A stretch of 64,000 nt of DNA from positions 1 to 64,000 of the forward strand of contig JAISOV010000046.1 in NCBI GenBank assembly GCA_031275405.1. Direction: 5' to 3'. The position numbers and the translations under genes were made by a program. How positions within the stretch are numbered: position 1 is the first letter of the stretch; every line of letters starts with the position of its first letter. The DNA comes from Clostridium sp. (GTDB taxonomy: Bacteria > Bacillota > Clostridia > Lachnospirales > Lachnospiraceae). Shown here piece by piece: positions 34,821 to 43,941 of this stretch. The notes beneath the pieces are model-generated. The model saw only the letters and a program-made list of their open reading frames with translations, did no database searches and had not been told where the DNA came from.

Positions 34821-36147
34821 GTTCTGCTCCTTCCTGTTGCATTTTTCGGTAACTTCCCTGCACAATGAAAAACAAGACCATGGTGGACATGACCGAGCTT
34901 CCCCCATAGCTGACGAAAGGCAGGGTCACGCCGGTCAAAGGGATGAACTTGATCCCTCCGCCGATGGTAAGAAAAATCTGGAAAATATAAAGGACTCCCA
35001 AGCCGTATACCGTCAGTTGGAAGAAACGGTCTTCCAGACGGGCGGAAATGCTCATCATCATCACAAAACAGCTGACGCAGACGAAAATCAGCGAAATGCC
35101 GAAGAACAGTCCCAGTTCCTCACAGACAGCGGAAAAGATGAAGTCTGCGTCCACATAAGGGATGGCCTTGGGGTCGCCTTGGTACAGCCCCGCGCCGAAA
35201 AACCCGCCGCTGCTGATGGCAAACAGAGACTGGGTGATTTGGTAGCCTTGGTTGTCAATGTACTCCCAAGGATTTTTCCATGCCAGGATCCTGACCCTCA
35301 CATGGGCGAACAGGGAGTAAGCTCCCCAGGCGGACAGGCTTCCGCCCACGGCGCCCGCCAGGAGATACCAGCAGTTTTTGGTGGCAATGAAGACCACCAG
35401 TACGAAACTGACGAAAAAAATCAGGGCGCTCCCCAAGTCCTTGGAAACCACCAGCAGCAGGACGTGAACGCCCGCCAGGGCGGCGGTGAGCGCGACACGC
35501 GGCAGGGAAATCTTTTCCCGCAGGGCGGCTGCCAGGAAAAAAATGAAAATCAGCTTGACAAATTCCGCAGGCTGAAAAGAAATTCCCCCCAGCCGAACGG
35601 AAATCTTGGAGCCGTTGGTCATCTGTCCCAGGATCAGCACGCCGCCTAACAGAAAAATCCCCGCCGCGGCGTACAGCCAGGTGATTTTTTTCCAGAACCG
35701 GAGCCGCTCCAGAAGATACGGCACAAACGCGGCGACCACCAGCGACACCAGAGCGATGACATACTGCCGAACCGCTCTTTCCAAGGAAATCCTGGAAATC
35801 ACACAGAAGCCGATTCCCAGCAGGAAGCTCAGGTTGTTCAGCAGCAGCCGGTTCATTCTTTCATAGATCATCCTGACCATGGAGATGGCGGAAAACAAGA
35901 AGATCTGCACGAACAGATAGAAGAAAAAGTATTCCCGTTTTTTGCTTGCCAGCAGCAGATCCAGAAAACAGAACAGCTGGATCAGGAAGCTACAGAGGTT
36001 CTGACGCAGATAAACGCCCTTCCGCGCCGTTTCGTTCGGCAGACGAAACACCGCGAAGCATTCATAAGTATAAAAAGCCATGCATAGGGTGATGGCGTAC
36101 CTGGAAAATTCCATAAAGTATTCAAAATATTGAAGATATGTTTCCAT
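34693..36147 (-). CDS. FtsW/RodA/SpoVE family SEDS protein
   Basis: 484 aa from ATG 36147 with GGAAGG six bases upstream; the ATG at 36186 is an alternative. About 11 membrane helices. SEDS motifs 'MTNGSKISVRLGGISFQPAEFVKLIFIFFLAA' (the conserved Gln-Pro-Ser/Ala-Glu), 'SKDLGSALIFFVSFVLVVFIATK' (catalytic Asp) and 'DADFIFSAVCEELGLF'. It polymerises lipid II as glycosyltransferase with the class B PBP. The cytoplasmic tail is basic and overlaps the PBP reading frame. Confidence 0.9.
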   Translation of the reverse strand: METYLQYFEYFMEFSRYAITLCMAFYTYECFAVFRLPNETARKGVYLRQNLCSFLIQLFCFLDLLLASKKREYFFFYLFVQIFLFSAISMVRMIYERMNRLLLNNLSFLLGIGFCVISRISLERAVRQYVIALVSLVVAAFVPYLLERLRFWKKITWLYAAAGIFLLGGVLILGQMTNGSKISVRLGGISFQPAEFVKLIFIFFLAAALREKISLPRVALTAALAGVHVLLLVVSKDLGSALIFFVSFVLVVFIATKNCWYLLAGAVGGSLSAWGAYSLFAHVRVRILAWKNPWEYIDNQGYQITQSLFAISSGGFFGAGLYQGDPKAIPYVDADFIFSAVCEELGLFFGISLIFVCVSCFVMMMSISARLEDRFFQLTVYGLGVLYIFQIFLTIGGGIKFIPLTGVTLPFVSYGGSSVMSTMVLFFIVQGSYRKMQQEGAELVRKRKQKTSSGGKRQLTAQPQPSAASGEAGSFKEPDASQET

Positions 36148-36218
36148 AAGCTTCCTTCCAAAGACTTTGTTCGCGTACTTTGCCATGCTGCCTTCGCAGC
36201 CGGCGGCGTCTCCCGCCT

Positions 36219-38744
36219 TTACTCTACGCCGCGCCTTTCCTGTCCGGTGGTGTACTCTTTCTGCGGGAAAGGGAGGGAAACCCCGTTTCCTGTCTGTAGC
36301 TGTTTCCATAAGGTAAAGTAGAACCGGAGCATTTCCATGGTCTCCGCCTTGCCTTCTATGGTAAAGTTCAGACGAAGTCCCACCTTATCCTTCCACTTTG
36401 CCAGTTCCTTATGCAAGGACAAGGGAACGCAGTTGTAAATGATATTCCTGCAAGGAAGACAATGGCACGCCACCGGAAACTTCTTCCCCAGCCGGTCCGT
36501 CAGAAAGACAAGTCTGTTCTGGGAACGCGCGGATCGGAGCGTGCCTGGATCCGAGAGGAAGCGGCTGCCCGGCTCCCGGGCGGGACAGCCTGCGGCAGTC
36601 CGCGCCACGCAGTTCGCCGTAACCATCATCGGGATTCGCCCATATACCATTTTTTCAAAAGGCAGGGCTGCCGGCTCAGGCTCTCCCGGCAATAGCTCCA
36701 GCTGTTCCTGAGCCGTCAGCTCCAAGGGCAGACAGGCACCGTCAAGCCTGTCCTGCCAGAACCGTATGGTGTCCCGGTTCCATTGGTAGATCCCGGCATC
36801 CGCGACCACAGGACGTCGGTATCCACGTTCCTTTAGGTAAGCGTAGCCCTCGAGAGAGCGCGCCACGCAGCCGGAGACTCCGGGCAGGGATAAAAGTTTC
36901 CAAGTTTCCGCCAGACCGGCGGCATCCTCTTTTCGGAGGATGTAAGGCAACGAAAGATAGAGCGGAATCTCCGTCTTCCCGGCGGCAGGCGCCTGAAGCC
37001 GTTTTACCCTGTCCGCGCCGCATAACTCCCCGTCCGCGTAAAGTCCGTAGCAGGGTACTTCCCGCAGCAGGCACTGTTCGGAAACGCAGAACTCATCCCA
37101 TGCCTCCCACTGCTCCGGAGTCGTGACGGAAACAGAGAAACCGAATCTTCTCCGTTTCGCAAGGCTGGCCTGGGCGGCTCCGGCGGGCAAGCCCGCGCCG
37201 TCGGCAGATCCGTTTCCCGGCCTGTTCCGCGCAGCCTGGGCGGTTCTGGCAGGAAAGCCGGAGCCGTCCCCGCCGCCCTCTTTCCGCTCTTTGGCAGAAA
37301 GGGTTTTCTGGATTCCGGCAATTTCCTCCTCCAGTGTCTTTGCGGCTTCCCGGCGAAGTCTGTTCAGCTCTTTTAACGGATAAAAGACATTGGCGTCCAG
37401 CGACAGGAAAAGATGTCCCGCCTCAAAAGGGGTTCCGCCCAGTTTTTTCAGCTGTCCCTCTAGCTGCAAAGCCGTTATTGCCTGATTCCCGGCTTCCTGT
37501 ACGCTGTCTCCGGCAACCGTCGCCGCCGCCCCTTCCCATACGAAGGTCAGCTGGGCGCGTTCTCCCAAGGAAAAATTCCCGTAGATGTCGATCTTCTTTT
37601 TCGCTTCCGGAAGCTTCTTCTTCCGGAAGGGGAAGCGTTCCCGGATTTCGGCAAGAAAAGCCTCGCCGCTCTTGGTATACCCCGGGCTGTCCAATGTCAC
37701 CATAGAACGGCCGTTTCTTTGAAAATAGTACCCGCTCCCGCTCCCGCTGCGGATGTAGTGCGCCGACAGTTTTGCCAGGTCTTCTTCGTCCACGGAAAAG
37801 AAAGGCGCCGGCTGGCCGGTTTCGGCTCGCGGATGTTTGGACGCATAGTACCGGTCGATATATTTCCGGTAAATGGCGGTCACGCCGGCGGCGTATTCCG
37901 GCTTCTTCATCCGCCCCTCGATTTTGAAGGAGTCAATCCCCGCTTCGATCAGCTGCGGAAGGTATTCGAGGGTGCAGAGGTCTTTCAGGCTCAAGAGATA
38001 GCACCGGGCGGAAACGGGTAAAACAGACGCTGCCCCGGCAGGCACAGTCCGGCAGGATACCGGCCGCTCCGACGTCACTCGTCCCGACACGTCTTCCGCG
38101 GACAGGCTGACGCCATAGGGCAGGCGGCAGGGCTGCGCGCAGCGCCCCCGGTTTCCGCTGCGCCCGCCCAACGTACTGCTGAACAGGCACTGCCCGGAAT
38201 ACCCGTAGCACAGGGCGCCGTGGATGAATGTCTCGATTTCCAGTTTTTCCAGTCCGGAAGTATGCCTGATCTCCCGGATCTCCCCCAGTGACAGCTCCCG
38301 GGAGGGAACGATCCTGGCGGCGCCCATTTCCAAAAGCATTTTCGCGCCATATTTCCCCGTCAGCGTCATCTGAGTGCTGGCGTGAAGCCTTATGTCCGGA
38401 AACCACCGCCGGATGGCGCAAAATACGCCGACGTCCTGGACAATGATCCCGTCCAGCCCGGCTTCGCAATAAGGCAGAAGGTATCCGTAAAGTTCGCCGA
38501 ATTCCCTTTCCTTGACCAGAGTATTCACTGTCAGGTATACTTTCCGGCCCAGCGCATGGGCATATTGGATACCATCCAAAATTTCCCGTTCCGTGAAATT
38601 CCGGGCATAAGCCCTGGCGCCGAACTTCGCTCCCCCTAGGTATACCGCGTCCGCCCCCGCGTGGACGGCGCCATAAAACCCCTCCGGGGAACCGGCGGGG
38701 GCAAGAAGCTCCGCTTTCTGAAATGTGGCCTCGTTTCTTCTCAT
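36219..38744 (-). CDS. U32 family peptidase (DUF3656-type)
   Basis: 841 aa from the second ATG (38744); the ATG three codons earlier has its Shine-Dalgarno too close. 'AELLAPAGSPEGFYGAVHAGADAVYLGGAKFGARA', 'DGIIVQDVGV' and 'LHASTQMTL' lead to the U32 signature 'ETFIHGALCYGYSGQCLFSSTLGGRSGNRGRCAQPCR'. Relatives include collagenase-annotated and RlhA-type rRNA hydroxylation proteins, so peptidase activity is not proven. The C-terminal half ('YHCLPCRNIIYNC') adds a cysteine cluster. A G/A/R-rich insertion near 490-525 contains a 66-bp duplicated unit. Confidence 0.9.
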   Translation of the reverse strand: MRRNEATFQKAELLAPAGSPEGFYGAVHAGADAVYLGGAKFGARAYARNFTEREILDGIQYAHALGRKVYLTVNTLVKEREFGELYGYLLPYCEAGLDGIIVQDVGVFCAIRRWFPDIRLHASTQMTLTGKYGAKMLLEMGAARIVPSRELSLGEIREIRHTSGLEKLEIETFIHGALCYGYSGQCLFSSTLGGRSGNRGRCAQPCRLPYGVSLSAEDVSGRVTSERPVSCRTVPAGAASVLPVSARCYLLSLKDLCTLEYLPQLIEAGIDSFKIEGRMKKPEYAAGVTAIYRKYIDRYYASKHPRAETGQPAPFFSVDEEDLAKLSAHYIRSGSGSGYYFQRNGRSMVTLDSPGYTKSGEAFLAEIRERFPFRKKKLPEAKKKIDIYGNFSLGERAQLTFVWEGAAATVAGDSVQEAGNQAITALQLEGQLKKLGGTPFEAGHLFLSLDANVFYPLKELNRLRREAAKTLEEEIAGIQKTLSAKERKEGGGDGSGFPARTAQAARNRPGNGSADGAGLPAGAAQASLAKRRRFGFSVSVTTPEQWEAWDEFCVSEQCLLREVPCYGLYADGELCGADRVKRLQAPAAGKTEIPLYLSLPYILRKEDAAGLAETWKLLSLPGVSGCVARSLEGYAYLKERGYRRPVVADAGIYQWNRDTIRFWQDRLDGACLPLELTAQEQLELLPGEPEPAALPFEKMVYGRIPMMVTANCVARTAAGCPAREPGSRFLSDPGTLRSARSQNRLVFLTDRLGKKFPVACHCLPCRNIIYNCVPLSLHKELAKWKDKVGLRLNFTIEGKAETMEMLRFYFTLWKQLQTGNGVSLPFPQKEYTTGQERRGVE
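37168..37269. repeat. 66-bp duplicated unit within the U32 gene
   Basis: gcctgggcggctccggcggg (37168) and gcctgggcggttctggcagg (37234) begin two diverged copies 66 bases (22 codons) apart. They encode 'DGAGLPAGAAQA' and 'DGSGFPARTAQA' in a linker of the U32 protein. Confidence 0.8.
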
Positions 38745-38771
38745 ATTCGGCATACCCTGTCATACAGAAAA

Positions 38772-38791
38772 GCTGTCCGATTCCGGACAGC
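38772..38791 (-). terminator. hairpin with T-rich tail after zapA
   Basis: On the minus strand GGCTGTCCG-gaat-CGGACAGC is followed by TTTTCTGT. It lies just after the zapA stop and before the U32 start, so it may partly terminate zapA transcripts. Confidence 0.6.
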
Positions 38792-38792
38792 C

Positions 38793-39290
38793 TTATGTTT
38801 CTTGATCGGTTTGCAAAACGGTAAAATCGGTTTTTTTGCCTTCCCTGGTGTCTTTTGTCTTCCTGACGCTTTTTCCCTTTTCCGCTCCCGGCGGCTCGTT
38901 CAGCCTGGTTTCCAGACGGACGATCTTTTTGGCGCTTTCGTTCATTTCCGCCTGTAGTCCCTGGTACTGCTTCTCCACATGCTCCAGTTTGATCTGGGAA
39001 GAAATCAGCTCATGCTTCAAGTCGTACAGATCCTTCTCCCGGGATTGGAGATCCTCTTCCAGCAAAGCGATCTGGCGCTTCGCCTTGAAATAATCATCGG
39101 CGATGTTCAGCTGCAGCAGTACGCTCTGGGTATCCAGCGGCTGTCTGCGGAAGCTGTCTACCTTGCCGTATTCGTTCATCTTATGATTGACATAAGAAGC
39201 TATTTTTTGCAGATATTCCTCGCTCTCGTAGCCGCTTAACGTGAAGACCTTGCCTCCGATAATGACTTTGGTATCTGTTTTGGAAGACAT
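38793..39290 (-). CDS. zapA: cell division protein ZapA
   Basis: 165 aa. 'DTKVIIGGKVFTLSGYESEEYLQKIASYVNHKMNEY' is the ZapA globular domain. 'LLQLNIADDYFKAKRQIALLEEDLQSREKDLYDLKHELISSQIKLEHVEKQYQGLQAEMNE' is the coiled coil that tetramerises and crosslinks FtsZ filaments. A basic tail extends beyond the usual length. GGGAGG lies five bases before the ATG. First gene of the envelope cluster. Confidence 0.93.
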   Translation of the reverse strand: MSSKTDTKVIIGGKVFTLSGYESEEYLQKIASYVNHKMNEYGKVDSFRRQPLDTQSVLLQLNIADDYFKAKRQIALLEEDLQSREKDLYDLKHELISSQIKLEHVEKQYQGLQAEMNESAKKIVRLETRLNEPPGAEKGKSVRKTKDTREGKKTDFTVLQTDQET

Positions 39291-39356
39291 GGCAACCTCC
39301 CTCTCTATCCGAAGCGTAAAAACACACCGGATCTATCCGGCTTTTACACAGAAAAT

Positions 39357-39385
39357 ATTATATAACAGAATCAGCGGACAGGCAA
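39357..39385 (-). promoter_or_regulatory. sigma-A promoter of zapA
   Basis: TTGCCT (39380-39385), 17 bases, TATAAT (39357-39362), about 65 bases upstream of zapA. Confidence 0.75.
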
Positions 39386-39425
39386 GCTCTTTTGAAAAAA
39401 TTTCAAAACTTTTGTTCCTTTGGGC

Positions 39426-39483
39426 GACTGCTCGGCAGTCCTTACTGAGCAGGAACTCCTATGGAGCCGTCTGTCCGGGACGG
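39426..39483. repeat. overlapping hairpins upstream of zapA
   Basis: GACTGC-tcg-GCAGTC and CTGCTC...GAGCAG share bases and are mutually exclusive. CTCC-tat-GGAG and CCGTC-tgtccgg-GACGG follow. The pair of alternative stems resembles a switch but no gene on either strand is clearly controlled. Confidence 0.5.
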
Positions 39484-39717
39484 ATCCTCTCCTTTTACAG
39501 AATGTTTACAGATTGTTTATGACGATCTTTCCTTTCACGATCGACAAAGGAATGGAATATCTGAAATAGCAATGGGGCAATGGGTTCATAGGTTTTTCCG
39601 ATGCTGCCTATGGCGGTTCGGGCTGACTGCCGCTGCGATCAGGGAATGGCACAGGGCAGAAGCCTCTCAAGCCTTCTGCCCACAAGTATTCGTACCGCCC
39701 GGGGCGGCGTCTTCCGT
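39484..39717. other. no gene seen
   Basis: The stretch between the hairpins and cotJC holds only short shadow frames with no ribosome binding site. It lies downstream of cotJC on the minus strand. No repeat or clear terminator stands out. Confidence 0.4.
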
Positions 39718-40344
39718 TTATTTGCAGGTCTTGCAGTCGCTGTCGGCAGCTTTGTCGAAGCTGGGATTGAACGCGTAGAAGTTCTTGCTGTTCAGCTTCT
39801 CCTGCGTGAGCCGCAGGGCTTCCCCGAAACGCTGGAAATGTACCAGTTCCCGTTGCCGGAGGAATCGGATCGGAGCGGCCACGTCCGGGTCTTTGGCCAG
39901 CCGCAGGATGTTGTCATAAGTGGAGCGGGCTTTCTGCTCCGCCGCCATGTCTTCATAAAGATCCGTGATGATGTCGCCTTTTACCTGAAACTCACAGGCA
40001 TTGAACGGAATGCCCCCGGCGGCCTGCGGCCAGACGCCGATGGTGTGATCCACATAATATCTGTCGAAGCCGCTCTTTTCGATCTCTTCCATGGAGAGAT
40101 TCCGGGTCAGCTGGAAAACGATGGCTCCGATCATCTCTAAATGCGCCAGTTCCTCGGTACCGATGTCGGTCAGCAGACAGGCCACCTCTTTGTAGGGCAT
40201 GGAGTAACGCTGCGACAGATAGCGCATACTGGCGGCAAGCTCGCCGTCCGGCCCGCCGAACTGGGAGATGATGTCCTGCGCCAGCTTGGCGTTTGGCTCT
40301 TTGATGGAAACCGGGAACTGCAGCCTTCTTTCATAATTCCACAT
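39718..40344 (-). CDS. cotJC: spore coat protein CotJC / manganese catalase family
   Basis: 208 aa from ATG 40344, which shares a base with the cotJB stop (TAATG). 'MWNYERRLQFPVSIKEPNAKLAQDIISQFGGPDGELAASMRYLSQRY' and 'LLTDIGTEELAHLEMIGAIV' provide Glu/His ligands of the di-manganese site, with further ligands in 'DMAAEQKARSTYDNIL' and 'RQRELVHFQRFGEAL'. It is the catalase-like spore coat component of the cotJ operon. The cysteine pair in 'SDCKTCK' at the extreme C-terminus is a small extra. Confidence 0.95.
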   Translation of the reverse strand: MWNYERRLQFPVSIKEPNAKLAQDIISQFGGPDGELAASMRYLSQRYSMPYKEVACLLTDIGTEELAHLEMIGAIVFQLTRNLSMEEIEKSGFDRYYVDHTIGVWPQAAGGIPFNACEFQVKGDIITDLYEDMAAEQKARSTYDNILRLAKDPDVAAPIRFLRQRELVHFQRFGEALRLTQEKLNSKNFYAFNPSFDKAADSDCKTCK

Positions 40345-40598
40345 TATCCGCACGCTCCTTCCCATGGAAGTGGAGCCAGACCCCATCTCCATTCTTTGTT
40401 GCTTTCCGCCAGTTCCTTGATCAGGGGATAGTATTTCTGGGAAAACTCTCTCATCATCTGGTTCTTGAGCCGGGCATAGTGGTTGAAATACTCCATCGCT
40501 TCCCGATCCCTCGGGTGGGTGTCCAGATATTCCGTCAGTTCCACCAGTACGAAATCAACGATTCCGATATCTTGGAGCAGCTGTTCCTTGTGACCCAT
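40344..40598 (-). CDS. cotJB: spore coat protein CotJB
   Basis: 84 aa from ATG 40598 with AAGGAG nine bases upstream; it overlaps the cotJA stop by one base (TGATG). 'LLQDIGIVDFVLVELTEYLDTHPRDREAMEYFNHYARLKNQMMREFSQKYYPL' is the CotJB domain. It is a coat morphogenetic protein needed with CotJA and CotJC. Confidence 0.94.
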   Translation of the reverse strand: MGHKEQLLQDIGIVDFVLVELTEYLDTHPRDREAMEYFNHYARLKNQMMREFSQKYYPLIKELAESNKEWRWGLAPLPWEGACG

Positions 40599-40774
40599 CA
40601 GACACATCTCCTTCCTGTGAAAGGTTTGTTCAGTTCCGGGAAGATCGTGCCGCACCGGTAGGCTTCTTCCAGATTGTCGTAGATCTTCTCAAAATGCTGC
40701 CAGGGCACATATGCCATTGCGAGCGGATATTGGTCAATTTTATCATTGTGTTCATCGCAACGATAATCCTGCAT
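40598..40774 (-). CDS. cotJA: spore coat associated protein CotJA
   Basis: 58 aa from ATG 40774; the ATG at 40798 (66 aa, also with AAGGAA upstream) is an equal alternative. 'YPLAMAYVPWQHFEKIYDNLEEAYRCGTIFPELNKPFTG' is the CotJA signature. First gene of cotJABC. Confidence 0.93.
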   Translation of the reverse strand: MQDYRCDEHNDKIDQYPLAMAYVPWQHFEKIYDNLEEAYRCGTIFPELNKPFTGRRCV

Positions 40775-40811
40775 GGTTTTCCCTTTCTTTCCTGTCATTT
40801 GCTGTTCCTTT

Positions 40812-40840
40812 TATCATATGAAAAAGCTTCTGAAATGTGA
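40812..40840 (-). promoter_or_regulatory. sporulation (sigma-E/K-like) promoter of cotJABC
   Basis: CATATGATA (40812-40820) fits the -10 CATAnnnTA used by mother-cell sigma factors, with TCACA (40836-40840) about 16 bases upstream in the place of a sigma-K 'AC' -35. Sigma-E is also possible. The position, 15-40 bases before cotJA, agrees with mother-cell expression. Confidence 0.6.
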
Positions 40841-40991
40841 ATCCCGACTGCCCGTCAAGGAGAAATCCCGCCGTGGGCATATTCGTTTTTCGGACGGCAT
40901 AATCTGAAAGGTGTGAAGGAACTGATACTGAAAAAAAGTATGGCTACCCGGCAAATGCAGGCGGAAAAGACTGTCACAGGGAAATGGATGA

Positions 40992-42434
40992 ATGGAAAGA
41001 ATCGGAAAATGGCTGCGGCTTGTGAATGATGTGGTATGGGGCCCCTATATGCTTGCTTTTTTGCTGGGAACAGGCGTCTATCTTATGATCCGGATGAGGT
41101 TCCTGCCGCTGCGCAACCTGGGCTATGCCCTGAAATGCGTGGTGGGGCTGGACGGCGGGCAGCCGGGAAAACGCTCCGGCACACGGGGAGCCGCCGGGAA
41201 AAAGACCGGACGGGGAAAGGCGCCGCGAGGGGATGTCTCTCCGTTTTCCTCGCTGATGACGGAACTGGCGGCGACCATCGGAACGGGCAACATCGTGGGC
41301 GTGGCCACCGCCATGGTGCTGGGCGGGCCGGGGGCTTTGGTATGGATGGTGCTGTCCGCCCTGCTCGGCCTGTCCACCAAATTTGCGGAAAGCATGTTGT
41401 CCGTGACATACCGGACGTACAATGAACAGGGAAAAGTGTCCGGCGGGCCGATGTATACCTTGGCGCGGGCCTTGCCGGACAGGCGGCTCGGGAAACGGCT
41501 GGGCGCGCTGTTCGCCGTGTTTGCCGTACTGGCTTCTTTCGGTATGGGGAACATGACGCAGGCCAACTCGATTTCCGCTTCTCTGGAAGCCGCTTTTGGA
41601 ATTCCTCCGGCCTGCACAGGGCTGGCGGTGAGCAGCCTGACCATCCTGGCGGTTCTGGGGGGAATCTCGACCATCGGGAAAGTGACGCAGGTCTTGGTTC
41701 CGGCGATGGCGGTCTTCTATGTACTCGGCGCCGGCCTGGTGATCTGGAAGAATCTGGGTAATCTGCCGGAAGGGGCGGCGATGATCTGGAAGATGGCGTT
41801 CTCGCGGGAAGCGGTCGCCGGAGGAATCGGGGGGAACCTGGTGGCGTCCATGAGCCAGGCCATGCGGTGGGGGGTCTCCCGAGGGGTCTTTTCCAATGAA
41901 GCCGGGCTGGGCGCCGCTGGGATCAGCGCGGCGGCGGCGGACACCGACGACCCGGTCAGGCAGGGCTATATCAGCATGACCGGAGTCTTTCTGGACACGG
42001 CGGTCATCTGCACCGTCACGGGGCTGATGCTGGCGGCTTCCGGGGTACTGGGGGCAAAGGACGCTTCCGGGGAACTGCTCACCGGAACGGCGCTGACGAT
42101 CGCCGCCTTTTCCACGGCGTTCGGAGCCTACGGCGCGGGTATCGTCAGCATAGGGATCTCTCTGTTCGCCTTTGCCACCATCATCGGCTGGGCATACCAA
42201 GGCGAAAAGGCGTTTGAATATCTGGCAAAAAAACCTGGCTGCTGCCTGGCCTACCGATTCTTATACGGATTCTTCTGTTTTATCGGAGCCGTCTGCACCT
42301 TGGAGATCGTCTGGGATTTCTCCGACATCATGAACGCTCTGATGGCGGTGCCGAACCTGCTCGGCGTTCTCCTGCTGTCGAAGACCGCCTGCGACGGGAT
42401 CCGGAAGTATGAAACGCTCCGAAAAGGACTCTGA
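40992..42434 (+). CDS. alanine/glycine:sodium symporter (AGCS family)
   Basis: 480 aa, about ten or eleven helices. 'LNDVVWGPYMLAFLLGTGVYL', 'SPFSSLMTELAATIGTGNIVGVATAMVLGGPGALVWM', 'KFAESMLSVTYR' and 'WGVSRGVFSNEAGLGAAGISAAAADTDDPVRQGYISMTGVFLDT' are family signatures, the last being the sodium/substrate region. It imports alanine or glycine with sodium. A basic loop near residue 60 ('GQPGKRSGTRGAAGKKTGRGK') is expanded. No glycine riboswitch is visible upstream. It is convergent with rmuC, 32 bases apart. Confidence 0.92.
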   Translation: MERIGKWLRLVNDVVWGPYMLAFLLGTGVYLMIRMRFLPLRNLGYALKCVVGLDGGQPGKRSGTRGAAGKKTGRGKAPRGDVSPFSSLMTELAATIGTGNIVGVATAMVLGGPGALVWMVLSALLGLSTKFAESMLSVTYRTYNEQGKVSGGPMYTLARALPDRRLGKRLGALFAVFAVLASFGMGNMTQANSISASLEAAFGIPPACTGLAVSSLTILAVLGGISTIGKVTQVLVPAMAVFYVLGAGLVIWKNLGNLPEGAAMIWKMAFSREAVAGGIGGNLVASMSQAMRWGVSRGVFSNEAGLGAAGISAAAADTDDPVRQGYISMTGVFLDTAVICTVTGLMLAASGVLGAKDASGELLTGTALTIAAFSTAFGAYGAGIVSIGISLFAFATIIGWAYQGEKAFEYLAKKPGCCLAYRFLYGFFCFIGAVCTLEIVWDFSDIMNALMAVPNLLGVLLLSKTACDGIRKYETLRKGL

Positions 42435-42466
42435 TCCGGCTGTTTGCTCCGTCCGCGTAACCTGCT

Positions 42467-43864
42467 TTACTCCAGCAGCTGCGCGCTCTTCTCAGCCGGC
42501 AGTTCTTCCACTCCTTTCAGCTTCCGCTCGATGGCCCGTGTCCTGACGCCCACCTGGTCGATCTCATTCACCGCTGTGTTCAGCCTGTTCTTTATTTTAT
42601 CGATCACATCGCCGAACTTCCCAAATTCTGTCTTAACCGCCCCGAGAAGCCCCCAGACCTCGCTGGAACGCCTTTCAATCGCAAGGGTCCGGAAGCCCAT
42701 CTGGAGGCTGTTGAGGAACGCCGCCAGATTTGTCGGGCCGACCACCGTGACCTTGAACTCCCGTTGCAGCTGCTCGAACAGCGCCGTCCTGCGCACGATC
42801 TCCGCATACAGCCCCTCCGTCGGCACGAACAGAATGGCAAAATCCGTCGTCACCGGAGGATTGATGTATTTCGCGCTGATGGACTTCGCGTTCAGCCTGA
42901 CGGCATTCTCGAAAAGCCTTGCGGCGGCGTCCGCGTTCTCGTTGCGCTCATAAGCGTCCGTCAGCCGCCGGTAATCCTCAAGCGGGAACTTGGAGTCGAT
43001 CGGCAGCAGAAGCTCCCGGCTGTCCGTATTCTTGTCCGGCAGCTTGATCACATAGTCCACGCGCTCGGCGCCGTTCTTGCCGACAGAGACCTGCGCTTCG
43101 TACTGTTCCGGGGCGAGGATCTGTTCCAGAATCGAGCCAAGCTGGATCTCGCCGAGACTGCCGCGCGTCTTGACGTTGGACATGATCTTTTTGAGGTCGC
43201 CGACGCCGTTCGCCAGCTGCTGCATTTCGCCCAGTCCTTTATGTACCTGCTCCAGCCGGTCGCTGATCAGCCGGAAAGAATCATTGAACCGCTTCTCGAC
43301 CGCTTCCTTGAGGTTCTCATCGACCGTCCGCTTCATCTCGTCCAGCTTCTTGGCGTTTTCCACGCGGATTTCCTGAAAACGCAGGTTTACGCTTTCTTCA
43401 AAGGATTTCAGAGACCTGCTCTGTTCCTCACGGCCCTCTTTCGCGGTCTGCGAAAGCGTTTTCCGCAGCTGCTCGGAATGGCCCGCAAAAGTCTCCGTCA
43501 GATCTTTCAGCTGTACCGAAAACGCTTCAAACTGCTTCTTCTGCGTGTCGGAAAGGCTGGCCATGTTCGCCGCAAGGCTGCGGTTGAGCACGCCGAACGA
43601 GTTCATCAGCTCTTCCCGGCTCTCCCGCGAGGCACGGCTGTTTTCTTCGCGGCTGTCCTTAGCCGCCCTGTCGCTGGCTTCGTGTCCCCGCTCAAACTCG
43701 TCGCGCAGGATTTTTTCCATCGACTGCTCCAGCTGAAAAAAGCGTCTGTCGTCGGAAGCCTTCGACGGTTTCCGGACTGCGGCCAGGACGGTATACACGA
43801 CGAGGGCGGCGACGATCATGCCAAGCAGAATCATCCCCAACAGGATCATCTGGATTGTGTCCAT
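42467..43864 (-). CDS. rmuC: DNA recombination protein RmuC
   Basis: 465 aa. An N-terminal membrane helix, then a long coiled coil (about 40-200), then the RmuC domain 'KTRGSLGEIQLGSILEQILAPEQYEAQVSVGKNGAERVDYVIKLPDKN', 'LLPIDSKFPLEDYRRL', 'FVPTEGLYAEI' and 'VVGPTNLAAFLNSLQMGFRTLAIE'. The family limits recombination at inverted repeats. GGGAGG lies upstream of the ATG. The abundance of palindromic repeats in this window makes its presence noteworthy but not causal. Confidence 0.93.
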   Translation of the reverse strand: MDTIQMILLGMILLGMIVAALVVYTVLAAVRKPSKASDDRRFFQLEQSMEKILRDEFERGHEASDRAAKDSREENSRASRESREELMNSFGVLNRSLAANMASLSDTQKKQFEAFSVQLKDLTETFAGHSEQLRKTLSQTAKEGREEQSRSLKSFEESVNLRFQEIRVENAKKLDEMKRTVDENLKEAVEKRFNDSFRLISDRLEQVHKGLGEMQQLANGVGDLKKIMSNVKTRGSLGEIQLGSILEQILAPEQYEAQVSVGKNGAERVDYVIKLPDKNTDSRELLLPIDSKFPLEDYRRLTDAYERNENADAAARLFENAVRLNAKSISAKYINPPVTTDFAILFVPTEGLYAEIVRRTALFEQLQREFKVTVVGPTNLAAFLNSLQMGFRTLAIERRSSEVWGLLGAVKTEFGKFGDVIDKIKNRLNTAVNEIDQVGVRTRAIERKLKGVEELPAEKSAQLLE

Positions 43865-43941
43865 GTGGTACCTCCCGATGGTGCCTCCCGATCCGAAGCA
43901 CCTTGTTTCATGTTTCCGCGCCTTCCCCGAACAAGAAATAC

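Noticed and set aside
40841-40991. glycine riboswitch upstream of the alanine/glycine symporter
   Set aside because: The conserved tandem aptamer core was not seen.
40974-42200. 408-aa minus-strand ORF
   Set aside because: It is antisense to the alanine/sodium symporter, has no family resemblance and reads as R/P/G/H-rich composition. Typical GC-driven shadow.
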